This document shows, piece by piece, positions 1-7,694 of a DNA stretch of 12,501 nt (its first letter is position 1; every line of letters starts with the position of its first letter). The notes below the pieces were generated by a model that worked only from the letters and a program-made list of their open reading frames with translations, did no database searches and had not been told where the DNA came from. Made by a program: the position numbers and the translations under genes. The stretch is from Verrucomicrobiaceae bacterium (GTDB lineage Bacteria > Verrucomicrobiota > Verrucomicrobiae > Verrucomicrobiales > Akkermansiaceae). The DNA is taken from the NCBI GenBank assembly GCA_947372405.1, contig CANBTO010000086.1:1-12501 (forward strand), written 5' to 3'.

Positions 1-482
1 TGCCATTGCAACTTGGACATTCCCGATGGCCACTTACCAACATTCAAAGCGAGCTTGCCAAGCGGATGAAAAAGTTCCGCGTCCAACGTGAACTCATCCA
101 TTGGCCCAAGTGACTTGATGGCTTCATCGATTTTTTGCAGACGTGCCGAAGTATTTCTCACTACCAATAGCCCTCGATTCGGGGAAAAGTCTGTGCTCGT
201 GTCAGGAGGAAATGGGATGTCGTAAACGTATTTGAAAGTGTCCGGAAGTGAAATATAGGGCCCACATCCAGTATGAACACCATTATGAATGAACGGGTCA
301 TTTTCCGAACGTGCGGGTGCGCCATCCGATAGGTATTTCATAAAGTTCGCAGGCACCTTCCACGTCCGAACCTCCAACATCGTGTCCGCATCTCCCCCGG
401 CAGTGATTCCTTCACCCTTCCTGTCCGCATCCCTGCAAGAGGACAGGAAGCCGCATATGGCTATGGCAATAATTACACGCAT
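1..482 (-). CDS. Partial lipoprotein of unknown function with a secretin-N-like segment (3' end outside window)
   Basis: An open frame runs from an ATG at 482-480 to base 1 without a stop (160 complete codons), so the C-terminus lies outside the window. The N-terminus is a lipoprotein signal: Arg2, a hydrophobic stretch at residues 3-12, then a lipobox LSSC with the lipidated Cys at residue 16, so the product is probably anchored in the cell envelope. Residues about 105-125 contain LLVVRNTSARLQKIDEAI, which resembles the short 'VRNT...ID' segment found in secretin N-domains and in Planctomycetota/Verrucomicrobiota proteins that borrow it. I cannot name a family. The start is chosen because it places the signal peptide at the N-terminus; no Shine-Dalgarno sequence is visible. 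Codons such as ATA, CTA, GTA and ATT are common here and rarer in the genes to the right, so this gene may have a different history. The upstream region is about 410 bases without a gene, so it is probably transcribed alone. Confidence 0.75.
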   Translation of the reverse strand, partial: MRVIIAIAICGFLSSCRDADRKGEGITAGGDADTMLEVRTWKVPANFMKYLSDGAPARSENDPFIHNGVHTGCGPYISLPDTFKYVYDIPFPPDTSTDFSPNRGLLVVRNTSARLQKIDEAIKSLGPMDEFTLDAELFHPLGKLALNVGKWPSGMSKLQW

Positions 483-893
483 GTTTTGGCCAAACAGTAC
501 TATTTAACTACAAGTCGGGTTTGGGGGGTGTTAAGCGCCCGTTCGGAGATCAGGGTAAAAGCCGACCCGGAAAGACGCTTTTCAGGAATTCCCGTTGGCA
601 GGATTGACGATGCGGCTGAGGCGGGAGATCGAGGTTGGCGGTTTCCGGTTGGCGTTGCAGTGGATACAAAGTCCTGGAGGACGCGTCAAGCAGGCGGAAG
701 TTCACGGCTGCGGACCTGATCCGCTCTCCGGAGGCGGAGTGAGCTTGAGCAGGCAGGGGCCGAGATCGGGGGTGGTGGCGCCGGGGGCGGGTGTTTTCGA
801 GGGTTCGAAATGCCTGCTCACCGAAAAATCCCCGCGAAAAGAGAATCCAAGAGTGGCAAAAACGCACCGTGTGAGGGTTTCCACCTCCGAAAT
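483..893. other. Intergenic region of about 410 bases without a convincing gene
   Basis: The region separates the lipoprotein gene from the DUF4337 gene. Open frames exist on both strands (about 115 codons at 550-897 minus, about 143 codons at 595-1026 plus), but their translations are rich in Arg, Pro, Ser and Gly, lack a domain or signal I recognise, and the longer one runs into the DUF4337 gene on the other strand. The plus strand is strongly G-rich around 560-800. Small structures are visible: a hairpin with 6-base arms and a 4-base loop at 795-810, the palindrome CTCCGGAG near 726-733, and the direct repeat GGTTGGCG near 634-655. None is followed by a T-tract, so I do not call a terminator. 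A non-coding RNA or a dispersed intergenic repeat is possible but unproven. Confidence 0.5.
507..534 (-). promoter_or_regulatory. Candidate sigma-70-type promoter for the lipoprotein gene
   Basis: On the minus strand a TTAACA box (529-534; 5 of 6 matches to TTGACA) is followed after 16 bases by TGTAGT (507-512; 4 of 6 matches to TATAAT). The patch between it and the gene is AT-rich. The ATG at 482 begins 24 bases beyond the -10-like box, a sensible leader length. A 10-base palindrome, TTTGGCCAAA (485-494), sits just before the start codon and could be an operator or chance. Read by eye only; the match is modest. Confidence 0.3.
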
Positions 894-1469
894 TCAATGC
901 GCGAAATACCCCGTCAATCCGAAGCCTAGCATGACCAATCCCACAGCACCAAAGCCGAGGCTCAACAGCCAGTACCTGCGGCGACGCGTCAGCACCGAAA
1001 CGGCACCCACCACGATCGCCACTTGAAACAATGTGACGGTGCGCGCGAACATCTCATGGCGGTGTAGTTCGGTCTTGGATTCCTTCTGAAGATCCGTGGC
1101 TTCCTCCTTGAGCTTCTCCTGTTCCGCTTCATAGCGGGCGGCTTTTTGCTCGGGGGATTCCTTGCCTCCTTTTGCTTTTCCCTCACCGGCCTCGTCGGCG
1201 GCATGCTTGAGTCCCGCGATTTCACCGCGCGCCTCGGAGATGGCGAGCTTGATGCTTTTTGCCTGATAGTGCGCCCAGGTGTCCGAGCTCTCGATCTGGT
1301 GGAGCATCGCTTCCGCTTCGTTGCTGCCGCTCAGATTTGAGGCGATCGCCGCGAGACCGCCAAGTATGGCGGTGGTGAGCGCCACCCAAGTGGTCCAGCC
1401 CGGTCCCGAATGGGCGGCGTGATGAACATGTTCCTCGCTGTGCTCAGTCAGACCTTCGGCTTCTTCCAT
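894..1469 (-). CDS. DUF4337 family membrane protein
   Basis: The 191-residue product matches the layout of DUF4337 proteins, whose function is unknown. An acidic, His-rich N-terminus (1-22) is followed by membrane helix 1 (about 26-47, starting WTTWVALTTAILGGLAAIAS). Next come the family-typical NEAEAMLHQIESSDTWAHYQ segment (50-69), a long charged and probably coiled-coil stretch (70-140), then helix 2 (143-160), a basic TRRRR turn and helix 3 (167-189). The charged central part is likely a soluble domain on one side of the inner membrane. It follows the small cysteine protein gene after a 53-base gap on the same strand, so co-transcription with speA is possible. No Shine-Dalgarno sequence precedes the ATG. 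The family call is firm; the role is unknown. Confidence 0.88.
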   Translation of the reverse strand: MEEAEGLTEHSEEHVHHAAHSGPGWTTWVALTTAILGGLAAIASNLSGSNEAEAMLHQIESSDTWAHYQAKSIKLAISEARGEIAGLKHAADEAGEGKAKGGKESPEQKAARYEAEQEKLKEEATDLQKESKTELHRHEMFARTVTLFQVAIVVGAVSVLTRRRRYWLLSLGFGAVGLVMLGFGLTGYFAH

Positions 1470-1522
1470 GGCTGCGCGGAAACTAGCCGGGCATTCGTTT
1501 TAGAAAAGCCGAAATACGGTGA

Positions 1523-1888
1523 TCATTCTTTGTCCGGCTTCGCCCCATGGTCGGACTTGGGTGGCATCGGGCAGATTGACCCCAGCATCACATTTTTCCA
1601 ATCATTCTTGACGGGCATCGGCGCGCCTGTCGTCCGGTTGCCCAGAGTTTCCTTACACGCCGCCACCGTGAGTGACGCCGCCACCACTGCGGCCTGGGCC
1701 ATTCGGATCGAGCCACAGATCGACCCGTGTTTGCGCTGAAGCGCGGCAACCTCGTCGAGCGAGCAGTTGGTTAGATCGAAAACCTCTTTCATGCACCGGT
1801 CGCAAAAACGTCCGTTCGCCATGGGCTTCATGTCGTCCCAGTTCATGGGACACTTGAAGGAGAAGTGGTTTTCGGTGAGCCGGTTCAT
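1523..1888 (-). CDS. Small cysteine-rich protein, probable metal-binding, with one hydrophobic segment
   Basis: The 121-residue product begins with a compact cysteine domain: Cys13 in CPMNWDDMKP, the GRFCDRC pair at Cys29/Cys32, and Cys58 in ICGSIR, with a further Cys42. The CP..W..M.P...GR.C..C.K.V.D.T pattern is the same as in small proteins often seen in Bacteroidota, whose function is not established. The four cysteines could bind zinc or form disulfides. Residues about 64-78 (AQAAVVAASLTVAAC) are hydrophobic and could be a membrane helix. They end in a lipobox-like AAC, but at residue 78 this is too far in to be an ordinary signal peptide. The remaining 40 residues are polar. The ATG lies only 3 bases after the speA stop codon, so translation is probably coupled to speA. 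A functional link to polyamine synthesis is not shown by the sequence. Confidence 0.8.
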   Translation of the reverse strand: MNRLTENHFSFKCPMNWDDMKPMANGRFCDRCMKEVFDLTNCSLDEVAALQRKHGSICGSIRMAQAAVVAASLTVAACKETLGNRTTGAPMPVKNDWKNVMLGSICPMPPKSDHGAKPDKE

Positions 1889-1891
1889 GAG

Positions 1892-3844
1892 TCAACTTTC
1901 GAAGTAGGTATATCCGGACAAGCCCTCGCGATAGAGATCAAGGATTTCCCGGCGCTCCTTGGGCGAGATGCGGCCGTCGGTGACGGCTTTCTCGGCGAAG
2001 TTCCGGAACTTGGAAACCAGCTCCTTGGGATCATACTCCACATAGGTGAGCACGTCCGCGACGGTGTCTCCTTCCACCTCATGGGTGTAAACCGGCTTGC
2101 CCTTCTCAAGGTGGACGCCGACGACGTTGGTGTCACCTAACAGGTTGTGCAGGTCCCCGAGGGTTTCCTGATAGGCGCCGACGAGGAAAACCGCGATGTA
2201 ATACGGCTCGTCCGCCTTGAGTTCGTGGAGCGGCAGGATTTTCGCGACGTCCTCCTTGTCGATGAAGCGGTCGATCTTGCCATCGCAGTCGCAGGTGATG
2301 TCCGCGAGCACGGCGCGCTGGCGGGGCTTTTCATCGAGCCGGTGGATCGGCATGACAGGGAAGAGTTGATCGATGGCCCACGAATCCGGCAAGGACTGGA
2401 AGAGCGAGAAGTTTCCGTAGTAGAAATCGACGAGTGTGGACGACAGCTCGCGGAGGTCTTCCGGAATGTCCTCGAGCTGGGCGATGAGATTGGAGATGCG
2501 CGTGAGGATGTGCCAGAACCAGGCTTCGGCGAGACCGCGTTCGCGCAAGGTGGCGCTGCCATAGAAGAACTGAGCGCGCATCTGGTCGCGGTAATAGGCG
2601 GCGTCATTGAAGGCCTCCTGGAGGTTCTTCTTGCTGAGCGTCTTGTTGACGTCGATCAGGTTGAGCAGGTTCTGCGGCGCGTTTTCCGGAATGCCCGGAG
2701 CATCCTCGCTGGTCTGGGAGCGGGTGACATCGAGGATGTTGAAAACCAGCGCTGAATAATAAGCGACGACGGCCCTGCCGCTCTCGGAGATGAGGTTGGG
2801 ATGGGCGATTCCCGCCTTGTCGCAGTTCTGCGAGACCACCTCGACGATGTCGGTGCAGTATTCAGCGACGGAGTAGTTGCAGGACGAATGGAAGTTCGTG
2901 TGCGAGCCGTCGTAGTCCACAGCCATGCCGCCACCGATGTCGAGCACGCCCATGGGCGCGCCTTCCTTGACGAGGTCACAGTACATCCTAACAGCCTCGG
3001 TGGCGCCCTCGCGGATGGCGGCGATGTTGGGGATCTGCGAACCCTGGTGGTAGTGGAGCATTTTCAGGCAACCGAGGTAACCGGTTTCCTTGAGATGATC
3101 GACCACACCAATGACCTGGGCCGCATTGAGGCCGAAGACGGACTTGTCACCCGCACTGTCCTGCCAATGGCCCGAGCCGCGGGTGGATAGCCTTACGCGG
3201 ACGCCGAGATTTGGCAGCACGCCGATCTTGCGCGAGCGTTCGAGAATGAGTTCCAGCTCGCTGGGCATCTCCAACACCAGCATGATCCTGAGCCCCATCT
3301 TCTGCGAGTGTAGGGCGAGATCGATGAACTCCTCGTCCTTGTAGCCGTTACAGATGATGTAGGCTTCCGGGTCGTGCATGTGCGCGAGCGCGGCGATGAG
3401 CTCGGGTTTGGAACCCGCTTCGAGACCGTAGTGGTATTTTTTCCCGAACTCGGCGATTTCCTCGATGACCTGGCGCTGCTGGTTGACCTTGATCGGATAG
3501 ACTCCGCGGTATTCGCCTCGGTATCCGGAGTCCTTGATCGCCTTGCGGAACGACTCGTTGATCTCCGCGATGCGCGAATGCAGCAGATCGCGGAAACGCA
3601 ACAGCACCGGCAGGTGGGTGCCGCGGTCGCGCAGGCCTTCGATGACTTCAAAAAGCGAGACCTCCTTGCCGGCCTCGTCGTCCTCAAGGCGCACGGTCAC
3701 ATGGCCCTTGCGGTTGATGCCGAAAAATCCGTGGCCCCATGACTCCACGCCATAAAGCTCGGAGGATTGCTCCGGAGACCATGAGTTGGCGGCTTTGCGC
3801 TTGGGGGCTTTGGGAGCAGGTGCTGGCGAGGAAGGTGGAATCAT
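1892..3844 (-). CDS. speA: Biosynthetic arginine decarboxylase
   Basis: The product converts L-arginine to agmatine and CO2, the first step of the agmatine route to putrescine and spermidine, using pyridoxal phosphate and Mg2+ in the cytoplasm. Its 650 residues match the usual SpeA length (about 630-660). Family landmarks appear in order: SWGHGFFGINRKGHV (35-49), the PLP-lysine motif YPIKVNQQ (Lys119), GLEAGSKPEL (140-149), ICNGYKD (164-170), HYHQGSQIPN (264-273), the Gly-rich phosphate loop LDIGGGMAVDYDG (301-313), SESGRA (353-358), and DITCDCDGKIDRF (515-527), which carries the second-subunit active-site Cys518. The C-terminus AYQETLGDLHNLLGDTN is also typical. Residues 1-20 are a Pro/Ala/Lys-rich leader outside the conserved core. 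The gene starts 68 bases after the large TPR gene, and no agmatinase or agmatine deiminase gene is visible here. No clear promoter or Shine-Dalgarno sequence is seen. Confidence 0.96.
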   Translation of the reverse strand: MIPPSSPAPAPKAPKRKAANSWSPEQSSELYGVESWGHGFFGINRKGHVTVRLEDDEAGKEVSLFEVIEGLRDRGTHLPVLLRFRDLLHSRIAEINESFRKAIKDSGYRGEYRGVYPIKVNQQRQVIEEIAEFGKKYHYGLEAGSKPELIAALAHMHDPEAYIICNGYKDEEFIDLALHSQKMGLRIMLVLEMPSELELILERSRKIGVLPNLGVRVRLSTRGSGHWQDSAGDKSVFGLNAAQVIGVVDHLKETGYLGCLKMLHYHQGSQIPNIAAIREGATEAVRMYCDLVKEGAPMGVLDIGGGMAVDYDGSHTNFHSSCNYSVAEYCTDIVEVVSQNCDKAGIAHPNLISESGRAVVAYYSALVFNILDVTRSQTSEDAPGIPENAPQNLLNLIDVNKTLSKKNLQEAFNDAAYYRDQMRAQFFYGSATLRERGLAEAWFWHILTRISNLIAQLEDIPEDLRELSSTLVDFYYGNFSLFQSLPDSWAIDQLFPVMPIHRLDEKPRQRAVLADITCDCDGKIDRFIDKEDVAKILPLHELKADEPYYIAVFLVGAYQETLGDLHNLLGDTNVVGVHLEKGKPVYTHEVEGDTVADVLTYVEYDPKELVSKFRNFAEKAVTDGRISPKERREILDLYREGLSGYTYFES

Positions 3845-3912
3845 GGAAATGAGAGGGAGGCGGAACAGGAATCAAGGGGTGGAAACCAACGAACGAAAGC
3901 CTAAACCGCAGC

Positions 3913-6327
3913 TTACGGAGCTTTCCAATCCGGAAACTCGGTTTTGAGCTGCTGACGGTATTTGTCCGCCTCCGGCTTGTCACCCTGCTTGTCGAGCGCC
4001 TGGACGAGACTCCAGAGCGCGCGTGGCTTGAGATCCTTGTCCTCGTGGAACTGGACGACCACCTGATATTCCTTCGCGGCCTTCCTCGCATCTCCCGCCT
4101 TCATCTCCAGATCGCCAACCAGAATGCGGAGTCCTGCGCTCGTCCTTCCCTGAGGATGAAGTTCAAGCGCTTCATCCGCCGCCTTGCGGGCCTCCGCGGG
4201 GCGGTTGAGGGAGAGAAGCGCACGTCCACGGTCGAGCAGGCCGTCGGCCTTCCACGCCGGGTTGTCCTCGATGGCGAGCACGTTGTCGGCGGCTGTTAGA
4301 GCGGCGGCGGCGTCACCGGTTTCAAGACGTGCTTTGGCGAGGTAGCGCCAGACCTCCTTGGGAGTGGCACGGGGTTCGTCAGGGCTTGCGATCAGAGAGA
4401 GGCTTTTGGCGGCGAGGGCGAAATCCCCGGAATTGTAGGATTGCATTCCGGACCACTGAAGCACCTGGTTGGGAATGTCCGCCTCATATTTGCCTTCAAT
4501 GGCGAGGTTGATCTCCGATGCGAGCTTGCCCGCGTCCTGGGCGGCGAAATATCCGAGAGCGAGCAGGATGCCGGCGTGCTTGCGGTAGGTGTCCGGGCGC
4601 AGCGTGCGGGCTTTCTCAAGATATTCGGTGGCGTCCTTCGCGGCGTTGTTTTTCACAAGACCCCAGCCGATCCAGTAATTGGCCTCGGCCTGGAGGGTTT
4701 CGCTCAGGTTGCCGACGTTTTTCAGCAGGCCCTGATAGCGCGCGATCATGTCCTGGATGTTGCTTTCGCCACGACGCATCCGCGCGGACTCCAGCCATGC
4801 GTAGGAAGTAAGATCCTCGGGTGTGCCCGGAGCTGTCAGACGATCGAAATCCGCGATCGCTTTCTGCGGCTCGCCTATCTCCGCGTATGCCTTGGCACGT
4901 TTGGCGAGGGCGGAGGGCAGGCGGGAATCCTGCGGATAGCGGGAGATGAAATCACCGAGAGAGCGGATGGCTCCCTGCGGGTCACCAGCCTCGGACAGGC
5001 ACCAGCCACGCTGATAGAGAAGGCCCGGGCGGTTGCTCTCGCTGACTGCGGCGGCGTTGATCTCGCTGTAAACCTTCGCCGCGGCGGCGGTCTCATGGTT
5101 TGCGAAAAGAGTCTCCGCCTTCATCATGAGGGCCGTGTGGATGCGCGGATCAGTGGGGCGGGATTTCTGATAGAGCTGGAGAAAGGCATCCACCTGGTCC
5201 GGCAGGTGGTGCCCCTCGATCTGGAAGAAACATAGCAGGCGGTAATACGAGGCGTGAAACGCGAGATCCGTCTCGGGCTTCACCTGCCGCTCCACCTCGC
5301 GGAACAGGGCGAGGGCCTCGGCTGGCTGTTTGAGGCGCATGTAGGCGCGGGCGACGATCATCAGGCGGGCGGCTTCCTTTTCGCCCTCGGCTTTGACGGA
5401 GCTGCCTTGATAGGTGGTGATTACCTCGTTGTATTGTTTTTTTGCGAAAAGATTGCCCATCAGCGCGGTCTGTGCGTCCGCCCGGAAATCCTCCATGCCC
5501 GGAGTGCGTAGAATCATGGAGAGATAGCGGTCCGAGAGATCCGTCCTGCTGAGCTTGGTGGCGGTGAGGGCCGCGTGAAGTGCCGCTTCGCCGCGGACCT
5601 TGGGCACATATGGAGCGGCCACCACCTCTTCGAACTGCGCGAGAGCTTCCTCCAGCTTGCCGGCGTTCAACGCGAGATGTCCGAGCGCGACTTTTGACTG
5701 GGGGGCGAAAGTACTACCGGCGGGGTCTTCAACAACCTTCTTGAATACGCCGGTCGCCTCGCGGTCCCGGCCGAGCATCCGGTAACAGTTGCCGGCGAAG
5801 TAATAGCCGCGCGGTTTTTCCTCGGGTTTCGCGGCGTTCTGCGCGTAACGCTCGAAGAGGGGCGCGGCGAAGGCGAATTCCCCCTTGTTGTAGTGGTCCG
5901 CAGCCAGGGTGTAGGCGGCGGCGGCGGCCCATTTGCCCTTGCCGTAGCGGTTCAGCAGCGTGCTGAAGCAGCGCTTCGCGTCTTCCGGTTGGCCGGACTG
6001 ATAGTAGCTGTTGCCGAGATACCACCAAGCCATCTCGGCGTTCGGATGGTTCGGAAACGAAGTGATGTAATCGTTGAAAATCTGAGCTGCCCGTTGATAG
6101 CTTTGCTGGCGGCTCGCCAGGTCCGTACTCGCCTGCGCCGCGTCGTAGAGGTTCTTGCCCCGGAGGAAGAAATCGTTGGACGCGTCCTGCGCCAGCGCGG
6201 GGTCCACCGCCTCGGCACGCGGGGCCTGCGCAGCCACGGGGCAGATGGAAAGTAACAGAAGTGCCAGCGGACGTTTCAAGTTGCGGTGAGCATTGCGCGT
6301 TTCATGGGGACTTGCCAAGACAATCAC
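3913..6327 (-). CDS. Large exported TPR-repeat protein downstream of ExbB/ExbD
   Basis: The 804-residue product has an N-terminal export signal, with Arg/Lys residues up to 19, a hydrophobic core at about 20-33 and a likely cut after VAAQA. The rest is almost entirely helical TPR-like repeats, for example residues 97-129 (AEMAWWYLGNSYYQSGQPEDA...) and the later GWCLSEAGDPQGAIRSLGDF and YAEIGEPQKAIADFDRL units. It is therefore probably a periplasmic scaffold. The gene begins with GTG at 6327, whose bases overlap the TGA of the upstream exbD (GTGA). An alternative TTG start at 6318 has GGAG about 8 bases before it and would give a shorter leader; I keep GTG, but the choice is open. The order exbB-exbD-TPR recalls tolQ-tolR and cpoB/ybgF of the Tol-Pal system. 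This protein is much longer than CpoB, and I see no CpoB coiled coil. Confidence 0.88.
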   Translation of the reverse strand: MIVLASPHETRNAHRNLKRPLALLLLSICPVAAQAPRAEAVDPALAQDASNDFFLRGKNLYDAAQASTDLASRQQSYQRAAQIFNDYITSFPNHPNAEMAWWYLGNSYYQSGQPEDAKRCFSTLLNRYGKGKWAAAAAYTLAADHYNKGEFAFAAPLFERYAQNAAKPEEKPRGYYFAGNCYRMLGRDREATGVFKKVVEDPAGSTFAPQSKVALGHLALNAGKLEEALAQFEEVVAAPYVPKVRGEAALHAALTATKLSRTDLSDRYLSMILRTPGMEDFRADAQTALMGNLFAKKQYNEVITTYQGSSVKAEGEKEAARLMIVARAYMRLKQPAEALALFREVERQVKPETDLAFHASYYRLLCFFQIEGHHLPDQVDAFLQLYQKSRPTDPRIHTALMMKAETLFANHETAAAAKVYSEINAAAVSESNRPGLLYQRGWCLSEAGDPQGAIRSLGDFISRYPQDSRLPSALAKRAKAYAEIGEPQKAIADFDRLTAPGTPEDLTSYAWLESARMRRGESNIQDMIARYQGLLKNVGNLSETLQAEANYWIGWGLVKNNAAKDATEYLEKARTLRPDTYRKHAGILLALGYFAAQDAGKLASEINLAIEGKYEADIPNQVLQWSGMQSYNSGDFALAAKSLSLIASPDEPRATPKEVWRYLAKARLETGDAAAALTAADNVLAIEDNPAWKADGLLDRGRALLSLNRPAEARKAADEALELHPQGRTSAGLRILVGDLEMKAGDARKAAKEYQVVVQFHEDKDLKPRALWSLVQALDKQGDKPEADKYRQQLKTEFPDWKAP

Positions 6328-6743
6328 TCCGCGGGCGCAGGCCGCTGGGTGGCGAAGGAAATGTTCCAGATCCCGGCCTTGCGGCAGGTGTCGATGATCT
6401 CGACGATTCTCTGATAGGCCACCTTGCCGTCGCCACGGATGCGGACGGGCTGGTTCTTGTACTGTTTGGCGATGGCGGAAAGCTTGGAGTGGAGCTGGGG
6501 CAGGTCCACGGTGAGCCCCTCGACACGGACGGTTCCATCGGCCAGCACGTTGATGATGATCTCGCCGCGCTGCTGTTCCGGTTCGGCCCCCTCCTGCGCG
6601 GTGGGCACCGCGACGTCCAGCTCGGTCTCGGATTTATTGAACTGCCAGCTGATGATGAAAAAGCTGAGCAGAAGCAGCAGGATGTCGATCATCGGCGCCA
6701 ACTGCATGGCGATGGGCGGTGGCTGGCGACTCGCGAATTTCAT
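6324..6743 (-). CDS. ExbD/TolR-family stator protein (second motor module)
   Basis: The 139-residue product has a short cytoplasmic N-terminus, one membrane helix (about 16-33) in QLAPMIDILLLLLSFFI, and a periplasmic domain. Asp20 in the helix sits at the position of the proton-carrying Asp of ExbD/TolR. The periplasmic part shows the family pattern, with an EIIINVLADGTV strand (61-72) and VRIRGDGKVAYQRIVEIID (100-118) followed by RKAGIWNISF. It should pair with the ExbB-type protein encoded 12 bases upstream to make a proton-driven complex in the inner membrane. Its stop overlaps the start of the large TPR gene. Bases GGACGG about 5 bases before the ATG are a weak ribosome-binding candidate. 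exbD and tolR homologues cannot be told apart with confidence here, so no symbol is given. Confidence 0.92.
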   Translation of the reverse strand: MKFASRQPPPIAMQLAPMIDILLLLLSFFIISWQFNKSETELDVAVPTAQEGAEPEQQRGEIIINVLADGTVRVEGLTVDLPQLHSKLSAIAKQYKNQPVRIRGDGKVAYQRIVEIIDTCRKAGIWNISFATQRPAPAE

Positions 6744-6755
6744 CCGGTCCGTCCG

Positions 6756-7592
6756 TTAGATTCCATGGAGGTCGGGCCGCTCGCCGCCAAGCGGTGATGC
6801 CACGGGCATGGCGTAGTCCTCACGGACCCGGGAGGCGGGCGCGATGAATTGATGGGGTGCCTGTCGCTCGAACTGGCCATGGAGCATCGCTATCAAATGG
6901 GTGGCCGCGCCCTCGAGCTCGGCGATGTATTTCTGGACCTTTCCCCTGAAAAACGAATAGCAGGCAAGCGCCACAATGCTGATGGCAAGTCCGCAGGCGG
7001 TGGCGATCAACGCCTCGGAAACCCCTTCCGCAAGACCCATTTCGCGCACGCCCTGCTTGCCGCCGGTGGAAATCTCGATGAACGCCTTGATCATGCCGAT
7101 CACCGTGCCGAGCAGCCCTACCATCGGCGCGATCGATCCGATGTCGGCGAGATAGGTGATCCGCGAGGTGAGCATCCCGGCCTGCCGGGAGCCTTCGGTC
7201 TGGGCAACCTCGCGGATGTTTTCAAAAGGGATGCCCGGGTTGCTGGACATGAACTCCAAGGTTTTCTGGATGATGCGCGCCATGCACTCGTTGCGGCGGT
7301 GGCTGAAGGCGATCAGGCCGAGATAGTCGCGTTTGTTGATCATCGATTCCGCGGTGTTCATGAAACGATCGCTGACGATCACGTTGCGCCGGATGGTGAG
7401 CAGGAAGATCAGAACCAGGATCACCGTGATCACCGACATGACGCCGAGGGGAAACATCATCACGCCTCCTTTGGCGAGGACTTCCAGGAAATCGACGTGT
7501 TTCGGCACCGATGTGGCTTCCGCGGCTGTAGCGGCGGAAGCGATGGACGCGGTGAACAAAAACCCCGCGGCGGAGAAATGGCGGCACTTCAT
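6756..7592 (-). CDS. ExbB/TolQ/MotA-family proton channel protein (second motor module)
   Basis: The 278-residue product has a signal-peptide-like start (residues 1-24, ending SAATAA), a membrane helix at about 43-67, a cytoplasmic loop of about 80 residues, and two more helices at about 150-172 and 190-215. The hallmark APMVGLLGTVIGMIKAF (155-171) marks the ExbB/TolQ channel helix, and the EALIATACGLAISI segment (193-206) is the third helix typical of the family. The cytoplasmic tail (about 218-278) is longer than needed for the core fold. The protein should form an oligomer around the ExbD encoded downstream and conduct protons to power a periplasmic partner. The 102-base gap upstream could hold a separate promoter, but I see only a poor candidate. 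No Shine-Dalgarno sequence is visible. Confidence 0.93.
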   Translation of the reverse strand: MKCRHFSAAGFLFTASIASAATAAEATSVPKHVDFLEVLAKGGVMMFPLGVMSVITVILVLIFLLTIRRNVIVSDRFMNTAESMINKRDYLGLIAFSHRRNECMARIIQKTLEFMSSNPGIPFENIREVAQTEGSRQAGMLTSRITYLADIGSIAPMVGLLGTVIGMIKAFIEISTGGKQGVREMGLAEGVSEALIATACGLAISIVALACYSFFRGKVQKYIAELEGAATHLIAMLHGQFERQAPHQFIAPASRVREDYAMPVASPLGGERPDLHGI

Positions 7593-7694
7593 GAACGTGG
7601 TGGGAGTCTAGCCGTCTTCCGGAGCAACGCAAGCCCCGGCAACAACCGCTTTCCTATGGCCGCAGGCACCGGTGTTTATCGATTCCGTCCGTCG
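7593..7694 (-). other. 102-base gap between the cyclase-fold gene and the second exbB
   Basis: This is the largest gap inside the motor gene cluster, so it is where a promoter or transcript end would be expected. Only a weak promoter-like pair is visible on the minus strand: TTGCGT at 7627-7632 and TAGACT at 7605-7610, 16 bases apart. The second box lies 12 bases from the ATG, which would leave almost no leader. No hairpin followed by a T-tract is visible. The two modules may therefore be co-transcribed. Confidence 0.4.

Noticed and set aside
795..810. Hairpin TTTCGA-GGGT-TCGAAA as terminator of the DUF4337 gene
   Set aside because: The stem is only 6 base pairs and no T-tract follows on either strand.
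550..897. Open frame of 115 codons on the minus strand just after the DUF4337 gene
   Set aside because: Arg/Pro/Ser-rich composition, no recognisable domain, and no ribosome-binding site. I treat the region as non-coding.
7605..7632. Promoter for the second exbB (TTGCGT, 16 bases, TAGACT)
   Set aside because: The -35 match is only 3 of 6, and the -10-like box lies 12 bases from the ATG, leaving nearly no leader.
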